Positions 54,620-64,000 of a stretch of 64,000 bases of DNA are shown here, in pieces. The position numbers and the translations under genes were made by a program. The notes below the pieces were generated by a model. That model did no database searches, was not told the DNA's origin, and worked only from the letters and a program-made list of their open reading frames with translations. Numbering within the stretch: the first letter of the stretch is position 1; each line of letters begins with the position of its first letter. This stretch comes from Symbiodinium natans. Taxonomy: Eukaryota; Sar; Dinophyceae; Suessiales; Symbiodiniaceae. The stretch spans positions 258,438 to 322,437 of the forward strand of contig CAJNDS010001957.1 of NCBI GenBank assembly GCA_905221605.1, written 5' to 3'.

Positions 54620-55074
54620 GGGCACGATATCTATCAGAGACCATTGGGCCGCGAAGGCCAGCACACGAGCCTCATGGCCCGGTTCGCACTTGGATCAGGG
54701 GTTGGGCCTTCGATAGCTAGTTCAGGTAAGGTAAGCAACAGGCACAGACGTTCTCCGTCTTCCTAGCTAAGAGAGGCTCGTCCAGAAATGGCAAAGGCAC
54801 AGAAGATAAACAGGTATTCTGAGTTAGCCTTCGTCAGCCTAAGTCAGGTTCTTGGCCATTGACCACGTGCCGGAACACATCGAGCAGTGCAGGCTCCAAA
54901 CAGAGACACGCGCAGAACTGTTTTAGAGGCAGACTGGAGGTCTGGTGCATATCTGTGCATGCACCACAGTACAAGTATTATGCAGTCTCAGATCGTCTGA
55001 GATTGGCCATCCCCACCAAAATTCAAGCACTCCGCTCGTACAATGGGTTTGGAGAGGAGGCATATGAGTGCTGA
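54620..55074 (+). CDS. two-exon 3' part of unknown protein
   Basis: Exon 54620-54725 after CTCCCTTGCAG reads GHDIYQRPLGREGQHTSLMA then RFALGSGVGPSIASS and ends at GTAAGG. It joins in phase across 121 nt to 54848-55074 after CCTAAGTCAG: GSWPLTTCRNTSSSAGSKQR, EVWCISVHAPQYKYYAVSDR, LRLAIPTKIQALRSYNGFGE and a TGA. Both splice sites are good. Unknown family. Confidence 0.6.
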
Positions 55075-55131
55075 AGTGCTTCACTTCTGTCTTTCTTTGG
55101 TGATTTCCTTCTCAGTTCCCTTATGTAACGT

Positions 55132-55246
55132 ATGTATTGGGATGTTCCCCCTTATGCTAACAGTCCTTTGCAGGGATCGTAACAGGGGGTACTAGAATCC
55201 CCATTAAGGACTCTTAGTAAAGGGGGAAGATCCCAAATTATGTATG
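55132..55246. mobile_element. hairpin element, MITE-like
   Basis: Arms of about 40 bp: GTATTGGGATGTTCCCCCTT...AGTCCTT and AAGGACT...AAGGGGGAAGATCCCAAATT, with a 35-base loop. Confidence 0.65.
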
Positions 55247-55348
55247 TATTTCCTTGTTATTCCACATCCTCGCTGGGGGGTTGTTGGGTTCTACGTAAAC
55301 CATACTCCTCACCTCGTCGCCTCCTCGCCCGCGTTGCATGGAGCCCAA

Positions 55349-55377
55349 CCCCAAACTCTAAACCCTAAACCCTAAAC
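55349..55377 (-). repeat. telomere-like array (CCCTAAA on +)
   Basis: AACTCTAAACCCTAAACCCTAAACAG; the last unit itself supplies the acceptor-like AAACAG. Confidence 0.75.
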
Positions 55378-55379
55378 AG

Positions 55380-55500
55380 AGAGTATCAGGGAGTGGATGA
55401 CCAGGCGGAACTTCGGCGAATGGCCTGGCTTAGAGTTCGAGGCACGCCTCGTCGCAAGTTGCTCGTGGGGTCCTTGTGTTTTCTTGAGCTTCAAGTCTTG
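55380..55500 (+). CDS. candidate exon directly after a telomere-like array
   Basis: The frame reads EYQGVDDQAELRRMAWLRVR then GTPRRKLLVGSLCFLELQVL. A second frame is also open. The downstream border is unclear. Confidence 0.4.
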
Positions 55501-55619
55501 CATTGGCTTCAGCTTCGCTTCAACCTTCAATCGAATGCTTGATCTCCAGAGTTTTTCAGAGTCTTGCTTGTGAGGTCATGGATGCTCACGAGCTGGCAAG
55601 CGTCCAAGGGTGCTTAATG

Positions 55620-56100
55620 CGATTGCTGTGCTAAAGAGTTGCGCAGATCAAACTGCAACTTAGACGATGAACATTCGCTACGTCAATGTAGGCAAATCTC
55701 GATTTTGCAGATGCTCGTCAAAGCGCTCTCAGGCCGAGAAGCTCCCAGCAGACTCCTTCGATTTCGTGATTTGTATCCAGGCACTTTGCCACAGATCACT
55801 AGGACTCATCTGAGCTCATTGTGATGAAGGCTGCGATGACGGCAGTTTTCATGGCTCTCACGGAAGCTAGCATAGCTAGATGGAGTTTATCTCTGCTGTC
55901 GCAGGGAACCAGACCAACTCGGTTAGAGTCACATTTCCTGGATAATCTCGAAGAGAATGGGGTGGGTGGGGGGATCGCCATTCCTCGAATCTGTCAATAG
56001 ATGTCAATAGCTATTCAATAGTTATTCAATGGATGAGCGCGTTCTCTGAAGCGTGCTTCGGAGAGCTCCGCGGATCTGGATCGATCGCGGTCCCTATTAG
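55620..56100. other. no supported gene
   Basis: Short open frames only; a small repeat TCAATAG(A/C)TATTCAATAG occurs at 55993-56030. Confidence 0.35.
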
Positions 56101-56104
56101 CGCA

Positions 56105-56335
56105 TGTGTGGCGGCGTGGGGTGTGGTGAGTGTGGAGCGTGGTGGTTGTGGAGTTGGTGGTAGAGCATGCTGTGTGGTGTTCGATATGGTATATACTTTG
56201 GTGCTGGTGTATGGTGGGGTGTGGATGTGTGTGGGGCGTGCAGCTTGCAGCGTGGAGCGCGGTGCGCGGTGCGTGGTGCGGTGGTGGCGTGGTGGCGGTG
56301 GCGGCGGTGGCAGTGGTGTTTGTGCGCGGTGTGTC
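56105..56335 (+). repeat. GTGG-rich low-complexity tract
   Basis: GTGTGG, GGTGGC and GCGGTGCG units without a fixed period. Confidence 0.8.
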
Positions 56336-56744
56336 TAACCTGTTGGCGTCAGTCCAGGCTAGCTTTCCCTGTCCTCCGCTGTGCCCCTAAGGCAATAGAA
56401 GAGAGCGTTTTTGCTATCAGGGCTTTCTTTGAGTGGGCCAGAGCTGTCCGTAGTTTTTGGAAAGATCGAGTCCGTGAGACCCAGTGGAATGTGTCGACTG
56501 GTGAGAGGCTGCTGCTTCCTTTGAGCGACTCGAAGGCTTTGTGGAGGGTGTGGGGCACGTCCTGCGGAAAGGCCGGGGCAGGGGGGCCAATGTCGAGTTG
56601 GAACATTCTCATGTTCTGGGCAGAGTTCTGGGTCACCAGGAACAAATGTCCCGGTACATCCCGGTAACTCCTTGCAAGGGCCTTGGTCCCATAGACGAAT
56701 ACACCAAGTTATCTACCTCAAAAACACACCTACGCCGGACCCCC

Positions 56745-56900
56745 CTAGAGACAGACACAGACACATATACAGACACAGAGACACAGAGACACAGAGACCC
56801 GGAGACACCGACACACAGACACACAGACACACATGACACACAGACACACAGAGACGCAGAGACGCAGAGACACAGACACACAGATACACAGTCGAATAGG
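56745..56900 (+). repeat. ACACAGAC octamer repeat
   Basis: Tandem GACACAGA/GACACACA units with some GACGCAGA. Confidence 0.95.
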
Positions 56901-57229
56901 AAGCCTTGTTGGCAGCAGCAGAATTGGCTGACGCACTCTGACGGTTGTCCAGTAACTCACCAGACGTTGGTGCGTCCTAAGACCTTCAGTTCGGAATCAC
57001 GCGCGCACACACGCACACACACCCCTCCGAAGAGGGGAGAAAAACGTGAGTGTTCTGCTTTGCGCGCACGGCCTTGCGAAGTAGGTATCTACGAAACAGA
57101 AAGGCTGCGGTGCGGGTGGTTTCCATCTGCCCAACATCACATCCTCGTCAGTGCGTTGTCGACAATGACTGAACTGATGCTCCTATCTCTCCGCGAATTG
57201 TGCGTGCAACTGATGAAGAAGAGTGCTGA

Positions 57230-57385
57230 CGTTATCCAAGCTCATCTGTATGGCATCGACGAGTGCTGCTGGTCAGAGCCCACCCCAAAGCAGGTGGAAG
57301 ACTCCTCCTCGCGGATGCCTTGACGCGAAGTGCCAACACGAAGCTGCTGGATGCTTTGGAGGTGCAGAGGGTATTTGATGCTTGA
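57230..57385 (+). pseudogene. copia-type RNase H C-terminal remnant
   Basis: The frame reads RAHPKAGGRLLLADALTRSA then NTKLLDALEVQRVFDA and a TGA. LLADALTR at the end of a polyprotein resembles the (L/V)AD.LTK motif closing copia-type RNase H. An in-frame stop upstream and a lack of other domains suggest decay. Confidence 0.4.
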
Positions 57386-57689
57386 TGCGTCTTCAAAAGG
57401 CGTTCCATGAAGGTGTGGAATTCATGTTGCGTCAATCTTTTTGCATCCGTTGCATGCATGGCGTTTTGGAAAACAATCATGTCCTGCTGTTGCTCTGGCC
57501 ATGAGATGTGTGATTAGGCAGAAACCGTAAGGTCTGCGGAAGGTGCGAATGCCACACCGCACTGCTAACGGTAAACCAACGTGGTCGGCCTTCGCGTCGA
57601 TACTGCGTGAGACTTACAGAACATGGAACGCGGGCCACGCAATGGAAAGGGTCTTCCTTGTCCGTACATGGTGGCCGTCGTTGTTGCGC

Positions 57690-57860
57690 TGTCGGTTGTG
57701 TTTGTTGTGTTTGTTGTGCTTGTGGTGCTTGTGGTGCTTGTGGTGCTTGTTGTGTTTGCTGTGGTTGTTGTTGCTGCTGCTGCTGTTCTTGTTGTTCTTG
57801 TGGTTGTTGTTTGTTTGTTTGCTTGCTTGCTTGCTTGTTTGTTTGTTTGTTTGTTTACAA
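57690..57860 (+). repeat. TTGTGGTGC and TTTG/GCTT repeats
   Basis: Nonamer-like TTGTTGTGTTTG units pass into CTTGTGGTG units, then TGCTTGCTTGTTTG tetramers. Confidence 0.9.
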
Positions 57861-57869
57861 GTCCGTCCG

Positions 57870-59300
57870 TGACTGATGCCGGTTTCTACAACATGTGCCT
57901 CGCCAGATGTCCTATTGAGCAGTATTCCTATTGAGCAGGTTTAAACGGAAGCTCCTAGGAATGGTGGACCAGGAATCAAAATGACTACACAGAACTCGCA
58001 TAACTAATCATACCAAAGCGCGTGCCAAGCTGCAGGACAGCGGCTTCGATGTTGAGCTGTCGATGGACATCAGCCGCAACGCCCGGCTCTCGTTCACCTG
58101 ATCCCCTCACGGCCACGACAACTGCAGATCACTGAGAGACTGTTGCATCAGTGTCAAGTACGAAGCCCAAGTCAAGTGTTCCAGCACACTCAAGGTCCAT
58201 GCTGTCGGTGTTTGTGCGGTGCCGAAAGGGCTCTCCTACGTGTCTCGTCCTGAAAGCTAGCATCTGATGCGTTTGCAGCATCGGCCTCTGATCGGCTGCT
58301 GTCCTGAGTTCGCAGGTGCCACATGTATCAAGTCTGTAAGATCCGACGGACATTTCCGTATGCGTCATGCGTTGTCACGCTGGCCTTTGCAGCGCAAGAG
58401 TCGCCTGCAAGCCGACAGATTACAAAATCTTAAATGTTGTGATTCAGTCGTGTGAAGGTAGAGAAATACTGAGAGGCGTTGAGTACAAGGAGTTGTGCAC
58501 TATCCTCCGTACTTGTAAAGAGAGTTGCTAGTCAGCTAGAAGCCACGCAAGTTGCCAATCGCCCATATAAGCTGTGCATGTTGCTCCAATACGCCGAGGT
58601 GCACGTTGTTGCCCGCAAGGCCTTCTGGTGCTGATGTAGCCAACTGTGACACGATGATGGGCAGGTCTCCAAGGTGTTTACATTTACATAGGCCAGTATG
58701 CATTGTACAAACATGTCGAAAAGGGTAGTGTAGAAAGCACGGGCGTGTTCATCTTCTGACTGGCAGGAATGACGAGCTTTATGCCCCGGGCTGTGAACAG
58801 TGCGCGGCGTGAGGAAAATGGCTGTCTTCTTAGTAGTTTGTTCAAGGAAATTATCAGGAAACGCCCCAAGTCGGACGAGCATGCTACAGAAGAACCCTAG
58901 TTTGCATTGTTATGTTAGTTGTCATCCTTGCGAACAGGCTGTCGAAGCTTGTGTCAGGGTGGCGCAGGGATGCACACGCAAACCCACTCAAGCAATCCTC
59001 GCGAAACGAAACATGTTGTGCTGGCGGATGCACAAATCTACGTCCGCTCTCACAAAGCCTTGGCATTAATTAAGATCGGTCAATCACCGTGGCCATGTGG
59101 GGCTGTTGAACCTCGTGGGAGACATGCGCTTGCTATGGGGACAGCGAGGTTATGGGCTGGTCTTCATCAGGCCCACACTGGGCCGCCAAAGAGAACAGTG
59201 AATGGAAACCACGGCATACCGTCTTGCCGACGTGAGCCTTCTGATCAGAAAGGTTTTACACCCGCGGCCGGGACCCTTGTCGCCAAACAGGACCCGTCTG
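57870..59300. other. no supported gene
   Basis: Frames on both strands are open but uneven; no splice-bounded exon or motif recognised. Confidence 0.3.
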
Positions 59301-59319
59301 AATCAGCGCGTGACTGCCG

Positions 59320-59640
59320 TCAACTTCCCATGACGGCGGGCAGCATTCGCAGCAGGAAGTTGGCCCTTGGGGAGTGCAGGAAAAGACGAACAACCATGCG
59401 GTCGGGCATGTGGGGGATGCGTTCCAGCAACCGCCTGACGCCTGCAGGGCTCGTTGCTGCCGAGCGGGGCTCCAAGCTTGGCAAGGGGATCGGCGTAAAG
59501 GAGGCAGGGAGGCTGCAGGTCGGCGATGCCTTGGCGGCTCTTCCGCTGCTGCGTTCCATACCCGCGTCGTGCCCTCGTTCAAGAACCCGGGCGTGGTGCC
59601 ACAGGCCGAAAGGGCATAGCTCCGGAATTGGAGGCAAGTT
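59320..59640 (-). pseudogene. non-LTR retrotransposon remnant
   Basis: The minus-strand frame ends RRLLERIPHMPDRMVVRLFL then HSPRANFLLRMLPAVMGS and a stop. The order of a leucine-rich helix, M/PD, a further helix and (R/K).N(F/Y)LLR..P resembles the segment after the RT domain in LINE-type proteins, also seen at 62120-62590. Isolated fragment; identification moderate. Confidence 0.4.
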
Positions 59641-60110
59641 GACTGGAAAGCGCCGTCAAAATGCTGCGCCAGGGCACGCGCGCGCGACCAAGCACCTGAA
59701 TTTCCACCAGCGACCCTTAAGGCAGGCACCCGGCCGGACCGGGGTTTTGCATTGACCAGGCAGTTGGCTACTGCGTGAAGCAAATGTGAAGCAACGTCCA
59801 CTCAGCGAGGTCCTTGAGCACAGGTGCTCGTTTGTTACCTTGGACGAGTACCAACGAAATTGGCAGCGATGCCAGGCAAGAGAGCAGACGTGATGTCAGC
59901 ACGTGGCATCAAGAGCTCAACAACGTGGCGTCAGAACGTGGCATCAGGAACCGAAGACGTGGCCAAATACGTAGAAATTCAAATAACTCGGAATGATATT
60001 TGCCAAATAAAATTCTCAAATTCGAGGCTGCTTCGTTCATCCGCTTGCTGGCCCGCTGGCCTGCTGGCGCGCCCGGGCAGCGCCCCACATCGCCCACCTT
60101 CCGAACTGCC

Positions 60111-60128
60111 ACAACACTTTGGCTCAAG
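60111..60128 (+). other. possible relict spliced-leader 3' end
   Basis: Contains TTTGGCTCAAG, identical to the last 11 bases of the conserved dinoflagellate spliced leader; the preceding bases do not match. May be chance. Confidence 0.15.
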
Positions 60129-60233
60129 CTAGTCTAGACTACGTTTTAGTCGTTTTCCCGCAATGGTTCGCTCTGGGGCGGTGAAGGGTGTGTGGCTTTA
60201 AAATGCCAATGATCGTCACGTGGATCGCGCCGG

Positions 60234-60900
60234 TCAGGCATTGGGGCAGTCGCCTCCCAGCGCGCCTACGCCGCCATGTTCCTCGAGCTCCCATAGGCGG
60301 CTGAGCTTGGCGACAGGCCCATCCCTGACTTCTATGAGGTCCTCGCCGATGCGCGCTGGGACTAGCTTCCCGGCAACCGTAGCTTCAATGGGTACGCATG
60401 TTGCAGGCGGAAAAAGGTGCGGAGAAAAGACGTAGAGAAAAAAGATCTCGTCCGGCTGCGCGCCCAGCATGCGCTCCCCGGCAGTCCGGACAGCCGCCGC
60501 GGCAGCTAGGATGGTGGAGGGTTTAGGGTTCAGGGTTTAGGGTTTACGGTTTAGGGCCGCCCTTTGAGGGGCCGCCGCCGGATCACGTCCTCGACACACG
60601 CACCACACACTGCTCGCCGCCACGGCCCAAATTGAGCATAGCTGTATGGGATGCTGCATCATTAGGGGCAGCCCATATCAGTCGCAAAAACAGCGTGAAA
60701 ATGTCGACATCCTTGTCCCAATCTGGAGAAGTCCCTGTTCCCTGTTGGATTTTCGTACCCAAAGCCGCCCCGAGCCGTAGGACAAACCGTCTCAGTTCTT
60801 TGGTGTTGGCGCTAGAACATCCGCTGGCGCATGGAGATGGAGAAGCTTGCAGGGTCGCAAGCCCGTGACGACTTGCACCAGCAAGCCTACAGCAAAACAA
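60234..60900 (-). CDS. two-exon minus-strand gene, unknown
   Basis: The first part (60900 to about 60590) reads KELRRFVLRLGAALGTKIQQ, SPDWDKDVDIFTLFLRLIWA and NDAASHTAMLNLGRGGEQC, ending among overlapping GTGTG donors. An intron of about 80 nt contains a CCCTAAA array in the coding direction and ends CATCCTAG. Exon 60505-60234 reads AAAAVRTAGERMLGAQPDEI, FFLYVFSPHLFPPATCVPIE, ATVAGKLVPARIGEDLIEVR and ends with a stop. Phase 1 agrees. Composition is strongly coding. No family recognised; Pro and hydrophobic residues near FSPHLFPP suggest a globular enzyme-like fold. Confidence 0.6.
60521..60557 (+). repeat. telomere-like array (CCCTAAA in the minus-strand gene direction)
   Basis: Five units on the plus strand as TTTAGGG with TTCAGGG and TTTACGG variants; inside the minus-strand intron, 14 nt from its acceptor. 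Confidence 0.85.
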
Positions 60901-61180
60901 AAAAAGGAATATAACGGAATGTGTGATGCAGCCTGCGATGCACTGTCCAACCCAGGACGTGAGAGGTGCAGCATGTCGTATGGCCGTTTGCGTGGATAAC
61001 CCGTTGTGTGACCCAGCTGTCCTTTCAAGTTTGGCACGGAAAAACTCCAGGGCAGCTACGTTGTTGTTCGAGTTTCGATTTCGTTAAGCTTGGCTTATTA
61101 CGATAGCACACCAACCAATTGTTCAGCTCCACTACTGTTTCAGGTGTTATAGTGGGGGTACGCATGAATATCGCATGAAT

Positions 61181-61810
61181 TCATCGAGCTGCACTTGCCG
61201 GAGCTGGTAGCGTTCCTAAGTACCCCGCTTCACAGAACCCTTCATTCAATGGGTCCACCTCTCCAGCAAAAGCGCGTGCCCAACTGCTTCTTTCTACGGG
61301 CCAGCTCGCCGGCCTGGAGGTTTGATCCGCCGGCATCAAAGATAACTGGCACCACAAAAAGGAAGACCGGGCCTCCAGTGCAAGCAACAATTGAGTCCCC
61401 ATGATGAAGTTCGTTGCGCAAGCACACGGTATGTTGTCTCGAGTGAAAACAACATGCGTCCCATCGTTAATGGCACCTAGCCAACAACTTGGTAACTGCA
61501 CGAGCTTCGCCGATAGTAATATGACCTGCCGAACCGTGGCCTGGGGGTGGTTTCTCTCGGGCCTGCTCCTCGGCGCAGTGGACAGCCGCGTGCCGCGGCT
61601 TGGCTTGGCGCCAAAAGGCTGCTTGTCCAACTCCTCAATGAAGACCCTGCCAACTTTTGTTGGACCGGAAGTGTCATCGTGCCACTCCCGTAGTGATCGT
61701 GAAACACGTCGGGTGTAGACTTGCGTCCATGCCACAAACCCAGCAAGTCTTTGATGTCCGTCGTTTGCTGCCATGCACGAGAATTTTTTCGCGGACTTTT
61801 GTGCCTGCAC
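61181..61810 (-). CDS. hypothetical 209-codon ORF, possibly retroelement-derived
   Basis: Uninterrupted minus-strand frame; segments WCQLSLMPADQTSRPASWPV and RAFAGEVDPLNEGFCEAGYL look protein-like. MPADQTSRP faintly recalls the NPAD.PSR motif of retroelement RNase H regions. An overlapping minus frame (61242-61427) is also open. GC-rich composition inflates ORF length here. Confidence 0.3.
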   Translation of the reverse strand: MQAQKSAKKFSCMAANDGHQRLAGFVAWTQVYTRRVSRSLREWHDDTSGPTKVGRVFIEELDKQPFGAKPSRGTRLSTAPRSRPERNHPQATVRQVILLSAKLVQLPSCWLGAINDGTHVVFTRDNIPCACATNFIMGTQLLLALEARSSFLWCQLSLMPADQTSRPASWPVERSSWARAFAGEVDPLNEGFCEAGYLGTLPAPASAAR

Positions 61811-62119
61811 GCCTGTGTCGACTCTACAACTCTACCGTGGCACTACTGCTGCGGCGCGGTCCCGGGGCCGCAACGGCAGGCGACTAGTCAGGCCCCTCGT
61901 CTTGCTGTGGCCAGCGCAGTACTGGCAACAGCGAGCTGGATCGCGACGCCTCGCCCGGCCAGCGCTCACCGAATTCCTGACTGCTGCAGGGGTGCGCGGA
62001 GAGCCTGTAAGCAAACGAGGTCGCGCACGAACCGCTGTGACCCGTGCAAGCTCGTGATACGTGGACCATTATCAACCTCGACAGTGCAGGGCTGCGAGTG
62101 ACCCGGCACCATAGACCAC

Positions 62120-62590
62120 GAGGTCGAGGCGCCTGCGGTCGTCCCATGGAACGTCGGGGGCGGAGCATGTGTGAGCGCGGCACGACTTGACCTCTGGCGA
62201 CGCGGCCCCGCCTGGAGGTGCAGCAACTCACGGAACTGGGCGGCAAGGATGGCATGACCACACGTTCGCCTGGGTTCGCTGGCATATCGGGGCGGGCGTC
62301 TGCAAATTACTGGCATCGTCGTGTCCACAGGCGTACGCCGCAGACGCCGAGGGAGGATGGTTCGAATGGCATGGTTGGCTCTGGCATCCAGGCGCACTGT
62401 AGGTTTGGAACATTCGGCAGCTGGTCTAGGAGCAACTTCGCCGCAGCCCAAGCCGGCGCCCGCAGGCGAACCAAGGGCGACAACACCTCGCTGGGCGTTC
62501 GGCCTGCCACCACGGGCGACGCCCGCATCATCAGTCCAAACGAAAGAGGACGGGCCTCCATAACAAACATGCGCACGAAGGACAACATGG
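62120..62590 (-). pseudogene. frameshifted non-LTR retrotransposon fragment
   Basis: Pieces of one conserved region fall in three different minus-strand frames: WAAAKLLLDQLPNVPNLQCA, then RANHAIRTILP, then SASAAYACGHDD. In order they match the post-RT pattern of LINE-type proteins (lp.lp.LQCAW, PRANH..R.LPPS...YA..HD). The frame changes indicate decay. The overlapping 268-codon minus frame and 217-codon plus frame are shadows. Confidence 0.5.
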
Positions 62591-62768
62591 CGGCAGCCCG
62601 ACAGGCACGTCAGGGAGCCAGGACAACACATCCGGGTCAAGCGGTGCATACAGCTGGCTCGCTCGTGCGTCATATCTGTATTGCGCCGCACGTGCGCAGC
62701 GAGTGTGCGGATTGGGGACAGCAGAAAGGGTGTCGTGAAATGCTGCTTCCAGCCGAGCACGATCATGG

Positions 62769-63398
62769 TCATGGTGTGGACAGGAACCAGTGCGTGTTCG
62801 TGGGCCCTAGCTCTGTTGTTGTAGCTCCGGATATCTTGATTTGCTTTACATCTTGCCAGCGCTTTGCTTGAAGGATCCGTTTCTGTAGCGTTGAGCCCCA
62901 GCAGTGTTTCCTTTCCGCTGAATTTTGTGTAAAGTCACAGGCGATGGCGGTCGTGCATGCGTCCTTCCAATAAGCGATGGAGCAAGCGGGCATCCCTACT
63001 GACATCCAGAAGTACATGGTCAGCCGCGACATTACATCAGTTGAGGTGATGGCGTCCATAGCCAAAGCCGCTCGAGTCGGAGTTTGAGCTCCCAGGTGGG
63101 GAAAAGATTCTGCTGACCACGAGGAACCGTGCCACGAAGGCCACGATGGGGTCTGGTAGTTGGAGGCGTAGGGGCACGGCCGCCAGCTATCATTCCGTCG
63201 CGCCCACCGGCGATCGTCCCAATAACCCTTGCCACCGCGAGTCTTCGTCTTGGTCTCGCCTTTCCCTTTGCCGTTGCGGTCGAGGTCCTGCTGCTCATAG
63301 CGGAATCGTTGACGCCCAGCACGGTCTAAGATCACGACGTCCCTGGAGACTTGAAAGTTCTCTTGGACCTCAAAGCAAGAGCAATCCGCCACGCACAT
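62769..63398 (-). CDS. gag-like basic protein segment
   Basis: Open 209 codons; contains DRNGKGKGETKTKTRGGKGY followed by WDDRRWARRNDSWRP, a Gly/Lys/Arg-rich nucleic-acid-binding composition, then a Ser/Trp-rich part and MDAITSTDVMSRLTMYFWMS. Resembles the basic linker regions of dinoflagellate retroelement polyproteins (inference). Its 5' 70 bases overlap the plus-strand methyltransferase-like frame; only one strand can be right there. Confidence 0.35.
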   Translation of the reverse strand: MCVADCSCFEVQENFQVSRDVVILDRAGRQRFRYEQQDLDRNGKGKGETKTKTRGGKGYWDDRRWARRNDSWRPCPYASNYQTPSWPSWHGSSWSAESFPHLGAQTPTRAALAMDAITSTDVMSRLTMYFWMSVGMPACSIAYWKDACTTAIACDFTQNSAERKHCWGSTLQKRILQAKRWQDVKQIKISGATTTELGPTNTHWFLSTP

Positions 63399-64000
63399 GC
63401 TTCCCAGTACAACCTCAACTGCTCCAATTTGCTTGTCCTTGACCGCACTTGCTTCTCAAACATCAATGTATTTCGAGACAGCCGACTCGCTACCCATTTC
63501 AACAAAGATCATCACGACGCGAATGGGCAGCAAGTCAGTCATCGCTCTGATTGCCCTGCAAACTGCGTGGACCAACGCACCAGGGAGTTCCTCGCGTCAC
63601 ACTTTGCAGTCCATCCGGACGAGATTGATGATTTCGACTTGGGGCCTAGCGTGTTGCTGGACCGCGTTGGTGTGTTGCCTTGTTTGACAACGCCGTCCGA
63701 GAGCCCAAAAGGTCGGCCTGCGCCGCGAAGCAGCAAAGGCAAGGTCGATGGCCAAACTCAGGAACGTTGGCTACAAGACAATCGCAGTTATGCCCCCTGG
63801 CATTACCAGGATATGTTCACGGGCAAGTCTGGTGCCTATCGTTTAGCCACAGCGGGGGTGAAGGAGCAGTTGCACCATCTTCCATGCGGTTGGACAAGAA
63901 AGCTGCGCGACAAGGCCCGCCACCGCGCATTTGCGAACGGCTGGCGGCGGCGAGCGGCCAAGTTGTTCTTTCTTTTCGGCTTTGCGTCCACGACCAAACC
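63328..64000 (+). CDS. C5 cytosine DNA methyltransferase-like C-terminus (partial, retroelement-associated type)
   Basis: The frame is open from a TAA at 63325-63327 to the window edge (about 224 codons), without an ATG needed. The best-matching part reads ERWLQDNRSYAPWHYQDMFT, VKEQLHHLPCGWTRKL and KARHRAFANGWRRRAAKLFF. LHHLP.G(W/Y)T followed by RHRA.ANGW corresponds to motifs IX-X of C5 methyltransferases as seen in dinoflagellate retroelement-linked enzymes. Upstream SNLLVLDRTCFSNINVFRDS and GPSVLLDRVGVLPCLTTPSE are protein-like but carry no catalytic PCQ or ENV motif. Likely a fragment; the right end runs off the window. Confidence 0.5.

Noticed and set aside
58919-59801. 278-codon plus and 181-codon minus frames
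   Set aside because: GC-rich shadows. Only the 59320-59640 minus frame shows a recognisable pattern.
61966-62871. 268-codon minus and 217-codon plus frames
   Set aside because: Arg/Pro/Thr-rich composition typical of GC-rich shadows, and contradicted by the ordered LINE blocks in three frames.

Overview
Organism. The window looks like nuclear DNA of a dinoflagellate, probably of the Symbiodiniaceae type (inference). Reasons seen in the sequence: plant-type telomere motifs (TTTAGGG) in short interstitial arrays; very abundant simple repeats and long G/C homopolymer tracts; short internal exons with apparent GT-AG, GC-AG and GA-AG introns; and retroelement remnants including a fragment resembling the C5 DNA methyltransferases known from dinoflagellate retroelements. 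No rRNA, tRNA, CRISPR array or bacterial operon structure was seen. Simple ORF calling largely fails here. Many of the best coding segments are 20-130 codon exons without an ATG, so I called exons from open frame plus splice sites plus phase agreement between neighbours. Exon borders are hand-read and unverified.

Layout. 0-9 kb: a minus-strand two-exon gene (2.4-2.9 kb), an AT-rich element with 19-bp terminal inverted repeats (5.0-6.9 kb) carrying a minus-strand coding segment, and a 1-kb nearly pure G tract that sits downstream of a strong minus-strand donor, so probably intronic. 9-16.5 kb: plus-strand genes, notably a membrane RING-H2 protein and two multi-exon unknowns. 16.6-20 kb: simple repeats and hairpin elements with one membrane exon. 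19.8-26 kb: a dense run of plus-strand exons of several unknown genes, some with membrane helices. 26-29.5 kb: repeats, an inverted octamer minisatellite and a reverse-transcriptase remnant. 29.8-34 kb: a plus, a minus and a plus multi-exon gene. 35.4-38.7 kb: the best identified gene, an FKBP-type prolyl isomerase fused to a CS (p23/NudC-like) domain, followed by another two-exon gene. 39-45 kb: simple repeats (an 800-bp trinucleotide block) and membrane or unknown exons. 45.4-48.5 kb and 53-55 kb: further plus-strand genes. 56-64 kb: repeats, then GC-rich sequence with degraded copia-like and non-LTR retroelement pieces, a minus-strand gene at 60.2-60.9 kb, and a methyltransferase C-terminus running off the right edge.

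Main observation. Telomere-like arrays are not scattered at random. In the coding direction they repeatedly abut inferred splice sites: TTTAGGG runs begin exactly at donors (GTTTAGGG...) and CCCTAAA runs lie just upstream of acceptors. Two candidate introns of 34 and 48 nt consist almost entirely of the repeat. This suggests telomere-like sequence serving as, or having given rise to, introns. It is a hypothesis that RNA reads would settle.
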